Shown here piece after piece: positions 6,968 to 13,025 of a stretch of 16,432 bases of DNA. Position numbers and translations under genes: made by a program. The stretch covers positions 1 through 16,432 of the forward strand of contig JAGGTW010000004.1 of the NCBI GenBank assembly GCA_021163585.1, in the 5' to 3' direction. Source of the DNA: Desulfurococcales archaeon. GTDB taxonomy: Archaea; Thermoproteota; Thermoprotei_A; Sulfolobales; NBVN01. Each line of letters opens with the position of its first letter. Position 1 is the first letter of the stretch. A model generated the notes under the pieces. It had not been told where the DNA came from. It saw only the letters and a program-made list of their open reading frames with translations, and did not search any database.

Positions 6968-8290
6968 ATGTCATACCCCTATAAATCAGCAGAGGGTATT
7001 ATTGAGAGCCAGAATAGGTACATGTTCCCCTGCACACCTAAGTATAGGCAGCCAGTAGTTATTGTTGAGGGTCGCGGGGCACTAGTTAAGGACATTGATG
7101 GTAGAGAGTACATTGATTTATTCGGAGGATATGCTGCTGTTAATGTAGGGCACTGTCACCCGAGGGTTGTTAGAGCTATTGTTGAGTGGGCGCAGAAGAT
7201 CCACCACACATCGTATGACTACTACAATATCCCATCAGCGGTTCTAGCAGAGAAATTAGTTCAAGTACTACCTATGAAGGGTTCTAAGAAGGTATTTTTC
7301 TGTGTTAGCGGTGCTGAGGCTAATGAGGGTGCAGTTAAGTTAGCTAGGAAGTACATGTTCAGGTATAAGCGTAAGGCAGGATTAGATATCCTGACGGTGA
7401 GATATTCTTTCCACGGCAGGACACACTTAACGGTAGCTCTCACAGGGCAGACCAAATATAAGAAAGGTATGGCTGTTACTGCAACCTTGCCAGGCGTAAA
7501 GATAATTCCCGCTCCCTACTGCTTCAGGTGTCCTTTCAGAATGAGGTACCCTGAGTGTGGTGTGTTATGTGCTTACTACATTGAAGACGTAATTAAGTAT
7601 GAGACAAGCGGTGATGTAGGTGCTTTCCTGATCGAGCCTGTATTAGGTGAGGGAGGCATCATAGTTCCTCCTAGAGAGTACTTGAAGATCGCTCATGACA
7701 TTATTAAGAGCTATGACTCACTATTAATAGCTGATGAGGTGCAAACAGGCTTTGGCAGAACCGGGAAATTATTCGGTATTGAGAACTTTGATGTAGAGCC
7801 AGATATCATGAGTATGGCTAAGGGTATAACTAGTGGACTTCCACTAGGTGCTATAGGTGCTAAAGCAGAAGTAGCTGACGCCTTCGACCACGGGGATCAC
7901 TCATCTACATGGGGTCCTAATGCGGTTACGTGCGCTGCTGCAGTAGAGGTAATTAATGTACTGCTTGAGGAGAAGCTTCATGAAAAAGCGAGAGATCTAG
8001 GAGAGTACTTCATGAAGCGCCTGAACGAGCTAGCGGATAAGCACAAGATCATAGGTGAGGTCAGGGGTCTGGGACTAATGATAGGAGTGGAGTTAGTTAA
8101 GGACGAGAAGAAAACCCCGGCAGCTGCTGAAGCCCTCAAGATTAGAGAGAAAATGCGGGAAAGGGGCTTCTTGATCGGGGCTGGCGGAGCTTACGGATGT
8201 ACGCTCAGGATCGAGCCACCTTTAATGATAACTAAGGACCAGGTAGACAGGGCGGTTGACGCACTAGATGAAGTCCTTAAAGAAAATTAA
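6968..8290 (+). CDS. Class III PLP-dependent aminotransferase (acetylornithine/4-aminobutyrate type)
   Basis: Predicted cytoplasmic fold-type I PLP enzyme, 440 residues from this ATG. The Schiff-base lysine is K285 (SMAKG), the PLP-N1 aspartate is D256 (IADEVQTGFGRTG), and SGAEANEGA (114-122) and FHGRTH (148-153) bind phosphate and ring. A four-cysteine insert, CFRCPFRMRYPECGVLC (C185, C188, C197, C201), sits between conserved blocks; similar inserts occur in archaeal members annotated as 4-aminobutyrate or alanine-glyoxylate aminotransferases and might hold a metal. Some archaeal relatives have been shown to be amino acid racemases, so a racemase or omega-aminotransferase role is possible. 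An in-frame GTG at 6959 would add three residues, but a TATA box at 6938-6949 and GGTGA at 6958-6962 favour ATG 6968. It is followed by a T-run and a convergent mobB-like gene. Confidence 0.88.
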   Translation: MSYPYKSAEGIIESQNRYMFPCTPKYRQPVVIVEGRGALVKDIDGREYIDLFGGYAAVNVGHCHPRVVRAIVEWAQKIHHTSYDYYNIPSAVLAEKLVQVLPMKGSKKVFFCVSGAEANEGAVKLARKYMFRYKRKAGLDILTVRYSFHGRTHLTVALTGQTKYKKGMAVTATLPGVKIIPAPYCFRCPFRMRYPECGVLCAYYIEDVIKYETSGDVGAFLIEPVLGEGGIIVPPREYLKIAHDIIKSYDSLLIADEVQTGFGRTGKLFGIENFDVEPDIMSMAKGITSGLPLGAIGAKAEVADAFDHGDHSSTWGPNAVTCAAAVEVINVLLEEKLHEKARDLGEYFMKRLNELADKHKIIGEVRGLGLMIGVELVKDEKKTPAAAEALKIREKMRERGFLIGAGGAYGCTLRIEPPLMITKDQVDRAVDALDEVLKEN

Positions 8291-8298
8291 CAAAATAA

Positions 8299-8303
8299 TT
8301 TTT
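8299..8303 (+). terminator. T-run terminator after aminotransferase gene
   Basis: Five consecutive T, in AATTTTTCACTT, nine bases after the aminotransferase stop (8288-8290), fit archaeal T-tract termination. A perfect 18-bp palindrome lies just beyond it. Confidence 0.45.
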
Positions 8304-8325
8304 CACTTAAACACGCTTCTGAGTA

Positions 8326-8343
8326 ACTTAATAGCTATTAAGT
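8326..8343. repeat. 18-bp perfect palindrome in convergent intergenic region
   Basis: ACTTAATAGCTATTAAGT equals its own reverse complement. It lies between the convergent aminotransferase (stop 8290) and mobB-like (stop 8360) genes. It can fold as an 8-bp stem with almost no loop in RNA, or act as a dimeric protein site in DNA. Position suggests a role in ending transcription from one or both sides. No second copy was noticed in the window. Confidence 0.6.
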
Positions 8344-8359
8344 GATGTGCCATTGTGGA

Positions 8360-9127
8360 CTACTTAATTCTGAATTCTAGCTCCTTAATTTTACTAGGAT
8401 CCTTAGGAATGTTCTTCAGTGAAGTGATGAAGCCCAGCACGGTGTTCTTCAATGCGGTCTTAACGAATGGTGATAGAGGTACCTTTCTGCCATTAACCAC
8501 CAACTCAACGTCACTTATTACCGGGCACTCAACTGCCTTACCTAGAATGTAAGCCTTAGAAAACTCAGCACATGTTGAGTAACCGCAATGTCCACAATTA
8601 AGTCCGGGCGTCTGCGACAGGGCAAATACTTCAGCTCTCTCAATTATGAATTCAGCAAGTTCGCGCATATCCCCGTGGTTGAACACGGTGTAGTTACTTG
8701 GCGCCTCACCAGTGTACGAGTGTGAAGTAACTACTGCCACTATTTTTCCTGTAACTGTATTTCTTAACTTACTTAATTCCTCCGGGGAGTTAACTACAGC
8801 TAAAACTTCGCCAATATTGCTTTTCTTAAAGCCCTCGACAATAATGATTCTATATTCTCCGGGAAGCATATTAATAGCGCTGCCTAGATCCAGTGCTTCA
8901 TTACGCACATATAGAGCACTCCATAATGGACCTACAGCAACAGCTATGTCAGCGCCGCTGCTCAAGTACTTCGCAGTGTCCTTACTTAAATCAACTCCGC
9001 TGTGAGCATGTTTGATAGCGGCTACCTTAACACCCTTCAGTACGAGTTCTCTGACTAGACTGGCACCTATGGTTGTCTTGCCTGCACCCTTTCTAACAGA
9101 GACTATACGTACTACGTAAGGCTCCAT
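8360..9127 (-). CDS. mobB: MobB-like GTPase fused to a C-terminal [4Fe-4S] (Fes) domain
   Basis: Two-domain protein of 255 residues. Residues 1 to about 165 match MobB, the P-loop NTPase linked to guanylylation of molybdenum/tungsten pterin cofactor: SVRKGAGKTT (10-19) is the nucleotide loop, KHAHSGVDLSKDTAKYLSSGA (39-59) is the MobB block after it, and IIIVEGFK (95-101) is the second-strand motif. Residues about 173-205 carry C178, C181, C186 and C201 (LNCGHCGYSTC then VECP), the Fes-type [4Fe-4S] motif seen in RnfB- and CODH/ACS-type proteins. The first P-loop glycine is serine. Length exceeds a lone MobB (about 170). ATG start with SD AGGTGG (9129-9134). Probably serves the nearby AOR by cofactor maturation. 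Why an Fe-S domain is fused to MobB is not known to me. Confidence 0.85.
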   Translation of the reverse strand: MEPYVVRIVSVRKGAGKTTIGASLVRELVLKGVKVAAIKHAHSGVDLSKDTAKYLSSGADIAVAVGPLWSALYVRNEALDLGSAINMLPGEYRIIIVEGFKKSNIGEVLAVVNSPEELSKLRNTVTGKIVAVVTSHSYTGEAPSNYTVFNHGDMRELAEFIIERAEVFALSQTPGLNCGHCGYSTCAEFSKAYILGKAVECPVISDVELVVNGRKVPLSPFVKTALKNTVLGFITSLKNIPKDPSKIKELEFRIK

Positions 9128-9234
9128 GCCACCTAACCCAATATTTCACTGCTGTCCAGCATATAAGTTGCTCAAGAAGCATAGCAGGCAAACAATATTA
9201 ATGATTAGCTGGAGGAGTTTATGGTGCCGTAATT
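9128..9234. promoter_or_regulatory. Divergent promoter region, mobB-like / DUF2148-like genes
   Basis: The gap of 107 bases serves two divergent genes. On the minus strand ACTTATAT (9161-9168) lies 34-41 bases before the mobB-like ATG, a good TATA position giving a leader of about ten bases with the AGGTGG SD. On the plus strand AACAATATTAATGATTA (9191-9207) is the likely TATA-rich element for the DUF2148-like gene, followed by GGAGGAG (9211-9217). Spacing-based inference. Confidence 0.45.
9221..9232 (+). other. SD-led three-codon minicistron (Met-Val-Pro-stop)
   Basis: A strong SD, GGAGGAG at 9211-9217, is followed after three bases by ATG GTG CCG TAA. The reading frame ends two bases before the ATG (9235) of the next gene and is out of frame with it. 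The real gene start lies 17 bases from that SD, too far for normal use. Either a tiny leader peptide couples translation by reinitiation, or the downstream start is used on a leaderless transcript and the SD is idle. Confidence 0.35.
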
Positions 9235-9732
9235 ATGATCGGGGAGAGGGACTTGATTAAGGCTGGCGTATTGAGGGTCGCCGAATTAATGGCTATTGCC
9301 GCTAAGACAGCACCTAAGGCCAGGGGTGTGGATAACATAGCTGTTGCTGTGGTCAGTGATAGGGAGGAGCTGGAAAAGCTGGCTAGCAAGATGGAGGAGC
9401 TATCTACTCAGTACGGTCAGTTCCTTGCTAGGGACGCCGAAAACGTCAGGAACTCTGAGGCAGTAGTTCTCGTGGGCGCTAAGGTCGTTGACTTAGGCCT
9501 TAAGACTCCCTCAGGCTACAGAATAGACATGAACTCATACATGGCCTTAGTAAACCTAGGTATAGCTGTGGGTTCAGCAGTTAAGGCAGCATCAATACTT
9601 AATGTGGACAACAGGATAATGCTGTCAATAGGGTTAGCAGCTAAGGAACTTAAGTTGATTGACGCCGAATACATTCTAGGAATCCCCCTATCAGCAACAG
9701 CAAAGAACATATACTTCGACAGAAAGAAGTAG
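9235..9732 (+). CDS. DUF2148-like protein lacking the ferredoxin-type cysteines
   Basis: A 165-residue protein of unknown function resembling DUF2148/COG4739, which is described as containing a ferredoxin domain. The matching parts are the N-terminal LMAIAAKTAPKARGVDN (19-35), DAENVRNSEAVVLVG (67-81), then LGIAVGSAVKAAS and LNVDNRIMLSIGLAA, and the very conserved GIPLSATAKNIYFDR ending. The family's cysteine-bearing block, expected between the VLVG strand and LGIAVGSA, is replaced by a short KVVDLGLKTPSGYRIDMNSYM stretch (84-104), and the whole protein has no cysteine. It is shorter than the roughly 180-190 residues I recall for the family. The start is ATG 9235, with no well-placed SD. The next gene, a class II aldolase, follows in the same direction after about 28 bases. 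Function unknown. Confidence 0.75.
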   Translation: MIGERDLIKAGVLRVAELMAIAAKTAPKARGVDNIAVAVVSDREELEKLASKMEELSTQYGQFLARDAENVRNSEAVVLVGAKVVDLGLKTPSGYRIDMNSYMALVNLGIAVGSAVKAASILNVDNRIMLSIGLAAKELKLIDAEYILGIPLSATAKNIYFDRKK

Positions 9733-9760
9733 TCAAACAAGTTAGCGTAGTGAATTGGTT

Positions 9761-10357
9761 ATGAGTATAATGCCGGGCCCCAGAGAGCTACTTGCGCTAG
9801 TCATGAGGTTAGCGTATAATAGAGGCCTGATAAACATCAAGGGAGGTAACGCCAGCATAAGGGAGGGAGATGGGTTCTGGGTGACCCCCTCACAGCTACC
9901 TAAGAATATGCTTAAGCCAGATGACATGGTCTATGTGAGACTTAACGGTGAGTGGGAGGGCAGGCACAATCCCTCAATAGAGTACATAATGCACTTAATG
10001 ATATACAGAGAGATCAAGAACATAAAGGGAGTCTTACACACCCACAACCCACACACCTTAGCTCTATACGAATCAGGACTCTCCATAAACCCAGCCAAGT
10101 ACATAGAGGCATACTCTATAGGCGGTTGCATCGCTGTAGTGCCTAAACTACCTGCAGGGTCTAAAGAATTAGCCGAGAAAGTGATTGAAGCCCTCAGAAA
10201 GTGCAGGGTGGCTGTACTACTCGGACATGGTGCAGTAGCAGCTACTCAGAAGGACATCTTCACAGCACTAGACGCTCTGGAGGCGTTAGAGGACATATCT
10301 AAAGTAGAACTACTTAAGGCAATACTTAATATCAAGAACTACTTAAAAACAACTTGA
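9761..10357 (+). CDS. Class II aldolase/adducin family protein (FucA/AraD-like)
   Basis: A 198-residue cytoplasmic zinc enzyme of the FucA/AraD fold. Counting from ATG 9761, the zinc site reads E74 (NPSIE), H93 and H95 (LHTHNPHT) and H156 (LGHGAVA), almost the same numbers as E. coli FucA (E73, H92, H94, H155). The substrate-phosphate motifs GGNASIR (28-34) and VTPSQLP (41-47) are also present. It could split a ketose phosphate such as fuculose 1-phosphate into DHAP and an aldehyde, or act as a dehydratase of the MtnB type. In archaea a FucA-like enzyme also makes lactaldehyde. The frame is open to TTG 9755, and ATG 9770 is a further option; GTGA at 9750-9753 fits ATG 9761. It is probably co-transcribed with the DUF2148-like gene and ends nine bases from the convergent hydrogenase operon. 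Substrate unresolved. Confidence 0.85.
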   Translation: MSIMPGPRELLALVMRLAYNRGLINIKGGNASIREGDGFWVTPSQLPKNMLKPDDMVYVRLNGEWEGRHNPSIEYIMHLMIYREIKNIKGVLHTHNPHTLALYESGLSINPAKYIEAYSIGGCIAVVPKLPAGSKELAEKVIEALRKCRVAVLLGHGAVAATQKDIFTALDALEALEDISKVELLKAILNIKNYLKTT

Positions 10358-10366
10358 GAAAGCATA

Positions 10367-11731
10367 TTAAAAAATACGGCTATTTTTGCTATTTTTAATG
10401 TAATTTGTGTAAGTGACATTATCCAGTAATCTGTACGGTTGTCCGCTCCCGTACATGCACCCGCCGAAGCACAGCTGTAGCACTACCACATCCTTCGGGC
10501 AAGCTCTAAACTTCATCAAACCCTCCTTAATTTGATCAGGTCCCTGCAGCACCTTAATACTGCCATGTACGTCAGCACCTAAACGAGAAGCTTCCTCCTC
10601 CCCTACGTTATATATCTGTTCTCTACCGACCACGCTCTCTAAAAGCTGCAGTGCTTCCTGAGCAGTGAGTACATGACTAAAGTCCTTCTTCCTAGCTACA
10701 CATGAGGTAATGACCACTGTTTCAGCGTCAGCACTAACCTTCGGATGACTTACGAGGTACTTGCTCAGGTCCGGGTAGAACATTTTGACGTACTCAGCTT
10801 CAGCGCTACTTAAAGGCACCAGCGCAGGACCGCTGACCCCCGTAGCAACTTCTTGCGGGTCCCAAACCTTAACCTCCCTGACATTAAGGAGCTTAAGTGC
10901 CGCTACTACTCTGCTTGCACTAACTCCAAGAGAGCTTGCGAGTCCCTCCAGCGCCCACTTATCGATAACTACATTTAAGTTGCCTGACTTCAGCAACTCA
11001 AGTACCTTAGGCACATCATCTCTGTAGGTGATTGCAGCCACCGGACAGTAGCTGGCGCAGAGCCCGCAGTGCACGCAGCCGACTTCCTTGAACTTCTTGA
11101 AGAATGGGGTCGTAACAATAATTGAGGACCCCCTAAAGCCGTAATCTAGGACGTTAACACCCAGTGCTGAGCAGACCTCAACGCACCTCCCGCAGACAAC
11201 GCACTTCCCAGTATCTAGCTTGAGTAGTTCATCACTTAGTACTCTCTCCGAGGACTTAACGTACTGGAACCTTCTCTCAAGCTCTACTAAGGGCAGCCCC
11301 CTAACTATGTACTCAATTGTTGTTAGAAATTCGTCAACCTTTACTGGGCAACCCTTAACGACGGCATCAACCCTCACGAACTTATGGATAGGCTCGCCGA
11401 ACTCATGCACCTCATCAAATCTCGTCACCTCACCCTTACGCTTATACATAAATGTCACTATGCCGCCCAGGACGGCGCAGCTACCCAGTGCTACCAAGTA
11501 CTTGCACTTTCTTCTTATGTCCCTGAGCTTATTGACTTCCTCCTTAGAAGTCACCGCCCCCTCAATTACAGCTATGTCGTAACTAGGTGGCTCGCCCCCG
11601 ACGCCGAGGAGAGGCTCTCGAACTATCTCAACTCCCAGAGACTTAAATGACTCCAGGACCCTGCCTAACTCATTAACTATGGTGTACCTACACCCTTCAC
11701 ATGAACTGAAAGTATATACCGCCACCTTCAC
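10367..11731 (-). CDS. Hybrid subunit: [NiFe] hydrogenase small-subunit N-domain + 2x[4Fe-4S] + degenerate [FeFe] H-domain
   Basis: Length 454 residues from GTG 11731. Residues 1 to about 150 match a group 3-type [NiFe] small subunit, with proximal-cluster cysteines C11 and C14 (SSCEGC), C85 (GSCA) and C128 (KGCP). Residues about 172-235 are the two-cluster F-domain of HydA: C177, C180, C183, C187, then C219, C222, C225, C229. From about 250 the chain follows the [FeFe] H-domain: the ASRVVAALKLLNVREVKVWD helix-strand, an MFYPDL segment as after motif L1, TSCVARKK (C344, motif L2) and LCFGGCMYGSGQP (C421 and C425, motif L3). L1 itself reads VPLSSAEAE, so the TSCCP cysteines are gone, and the domain is much shorter than in HydA. 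GTG 11731 is preferred over GTG 11740 because AGGGGGTG lies six bases before it. Last gene of the operon. Whether any H-cluster forms is unknown. Confidence 0.87.
   Translation of the reverse strand: MKVAVYTFSSCEGCRYTIVNELGRVLESFKSLGVEIVREPLLGVGGEPPSYDIAVIEGAVTSKEEVNKLRDIRRKCKYLVALGSCAVLGGIVTFMYKRKGEVTRFDEVHEFGEPIHKFVRVDAVVKGCPVKVDEFLTTIEYIVRGLPLVELERRFQYVKSSERVLSDELLKLDTGKCVVCGRCVEVCSALGVNVLDYGFRGSSIIVTTPFFKKFKEVGCVHCGLCASYCPVAAITYRDDVPKVLELLKSGNLNVVIDKWALEGLASSLGVSASRVVAALKLLNVREVKVWDPQEVATGVSGPALVPLSSAEAEYVKMFYPDLSKYLVSHPKVSADAETVVITSCVARKKDFSHVLTAQEALQLLESVVGREQIYNVGEEEASRLGADVHGSIKVLQGPDQIKEGLMKFRACPKDVVVLQLCFGGCMYGSGQPYRLLDNVTYTNYIKNSKNSRIF
10383..10396 (+). terminator. Double T-run terminating the aldolase transcript
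   Basis: Two T5 runs (10383-10387 and 10392-10396) lie 26-39 bases after the aldolase stop, inside the 3' end of the convergent hybrid hydrogenase gene. They fit T-tract termination of the plus-strand transcript. On the other strand, A5 at 10345-10349 inside the aldolase gene gives a T5 for the hydrogenase operon. The genes therefore appear to share overlapping 3' ends. Confidence 0.4.
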
Positions 11732-11737
11732 TCGAAA

Positions 11738-11745
11738 CACCCCCT
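11738..11745 (-). promoter_or_regulatory. SD deciding the hybrid small-subunit start
   Basis: On the minus strand AGGGGGTG is followed by a six-base spacer (TTTCGA) and GTG at 11731. The upstream in-frame GTG at 11740 is part of the SD itself and has no spacer. The same layout occurs before hydL (SD at 13031-13037) and nuoF (SD at 15490-15496), so the downstream GTG is favoured at all three junctions. Confidence 0.6.
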
Positions 11746-13024
11746 AATGAACTGCGCAAGGAAGGCACGGATCATAAGACCTAATTAGTGCTGCTGTATA
11801 ATTCCTCAAGTACTCCACTCCGCCTACTCCCTCACTACTCAACTTATTGATCAGTTCTCCGCAGCAGACTTCCATGTGCTTACTGTTCATAACCGTAGGT
11901 GTTATTATGTTAGCTGCAACCAGCCTACCTTCCGCTACTCTATAGTGATGTATGAGAAGCCCCCTAGGTGCTTCAACAGCTGATACAGCTTCACCACTAC
12001 CCTGAAGCTTACTCAAGTCATAGAGCTTGATGCCAGAGCCTACAATAGTCGCTAACTCAGCCAGCTCGCGCTCAACTACATCCGCCAAGTAGATCGCCTC
12101 GATAAGCTGAGCCTTAACATTGTCGAACGGGTTCTTCAGGTTAAGTCTTAATTGACTCACACAGTCACCTACTTCATTAACTAGATCTCTGTAATTGCGC
12201 AGTACCCTGGCCCTAGAACCAACAAAGTAAGGCCTCTCACCATACGTACAGTACTTAGCATTGGAGTGCACCACTTCTTCTTCCTTAATGAACTCTGCAT
12301 ACTTACCTACAGGGAATACCTTGCCGTCAGAGGCAGCTATCACGTCACCAATTATTGGATATTCCTTAGTTCCTACAGTGAGATAGTTTAGGGATGGGTC
12401 CTCAAATTCGATGCTCCTCCACTTCCCCGCCAGCTCAGCCAACAGCTTTCTGGCCCTCTGGCCCACAGTCCTAAGTAATTTTGCTGCTTTCTCTAAGTCG
12501 TATTTAGTTACTAATTTACCCTGGTACCCTACGTCAATTACGTGGGAGTGTGTGAACCTGCCTGCAATACCTCTGTATGCTCTCAAGACATCAGTGTTTA
12601 ATTCAAGGAATTCTCTCACGACCACTGGTTCGGTTTTAGCTAGCTCAATTAAGTTCCTTAAGCCCAAGCAGTCAGGAAGGGCGACGAGGACATGAACCAA
12701 GTTATTCTGAATGATTCCGACGGCCTCGGCAACCCTCCTTAACCTAGCCACATTCTCACCCATGTCAATACCTAGCGCCTTCTCAAGAGCTATTATCGAG
12801 CCCAGCAGGTGTGCCATGCTGCACACTCCACAGATCCTGGAAGTCACTATAGGGACTTCATCAATTCTTCTGTTTCTCAGTGACAGTTCGAAGAACCTGG
12901 GGCTCTGCGTAATATTGATTCTGACCTCATACCTGCCGTTTAACTCCCGAATGCTGACGTCAATATGTCCAGCTACGCCTGGGACCTCCTCGTAAAGCTT
13001 AACAAACTCCTTAATGCCACCCAC
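11744..13024 (-). CDS. [NiFe] hydrogenase large (catalytic) subunit, no C-terminal extension
   Basis: Length 426 residues from GTG 13024. Both Ni-binding motifs are intact: RICGVCSMAH (R63, C65, C68, H72) near the N-terminus and DPCLPCAVH (C420, C423, H426) at the very end. Other family blocks are EAPRGLL (351-357) and the ITPTVMN strand (374-380). The stop TAG follows H426 directly, so there is no peptide for a maturation protease to remove. The N-terminal motif that is normally RIEGH reads GVAGH, with alanine (A18) where the proton-transfer glutamate is expected. Starts at TTG 13045, TTG 13042 and GTG 13033 are open, but AGGGGTG at 13031-13037 plus a six-base spacer points to GTG 13024, one base after the nuoG-like stop. 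It pairs with the next gene. Complex I NuoD-like proteins are excluded by the intact CxxC pairs. Likely cytoplasmic, group 3-like, though divergent. Confidence 0.9.
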   Translation of the reverse strand: MGGIKEFVKLYEEVPGVAGHIDVSIRELNGRYEVRINITQSPRFFELSLRNRRIDEVPIVTSRICGVCSMAHLLGSIIALEKALGIDMGENVARLRRVAEAVGIIQNNLVHVLVALPDCLGLRNLIELAKTEPVVVREFLELNTDVLRAYRGIAGRFTHSHVIDVGYQGKLVTKYDLEKAAKLLRTVGQRARKLLAELAGKWRSIEFEDPSLNYLTVGTKEYPIIGDVIAASDGKVFPVGKYAEFIKEEEVVHSNAKYCTYGERPYFVGSRARVLRNYRDLVNEVGDCVSQLRLNLKNPFDNVKAQLIEAIYLADVVERELAELATIVGSGIKLYDLSKLQGSGEAVSAVEAPRGLLIHHYRVAEGRLVAANIITPTVMNSKHMEVCCGELINKLSSEGVGGVEYLRNYTAALIRSYDPCLPCAVH

Positions 13025-13025
13025 T

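Noticed and set aside
10680..10720. TSC in TSCVARKK as the L1 motif (TSCCP) of an [FeFe] hydrogenase
   Set aside because: It follows the MFYPDL segment that comes after L1, is followed by basic residues as in PCTAKK (L2), and precedes the VLTAQEAL helix that follows L2. It is therefore L2, and L1 is lost.
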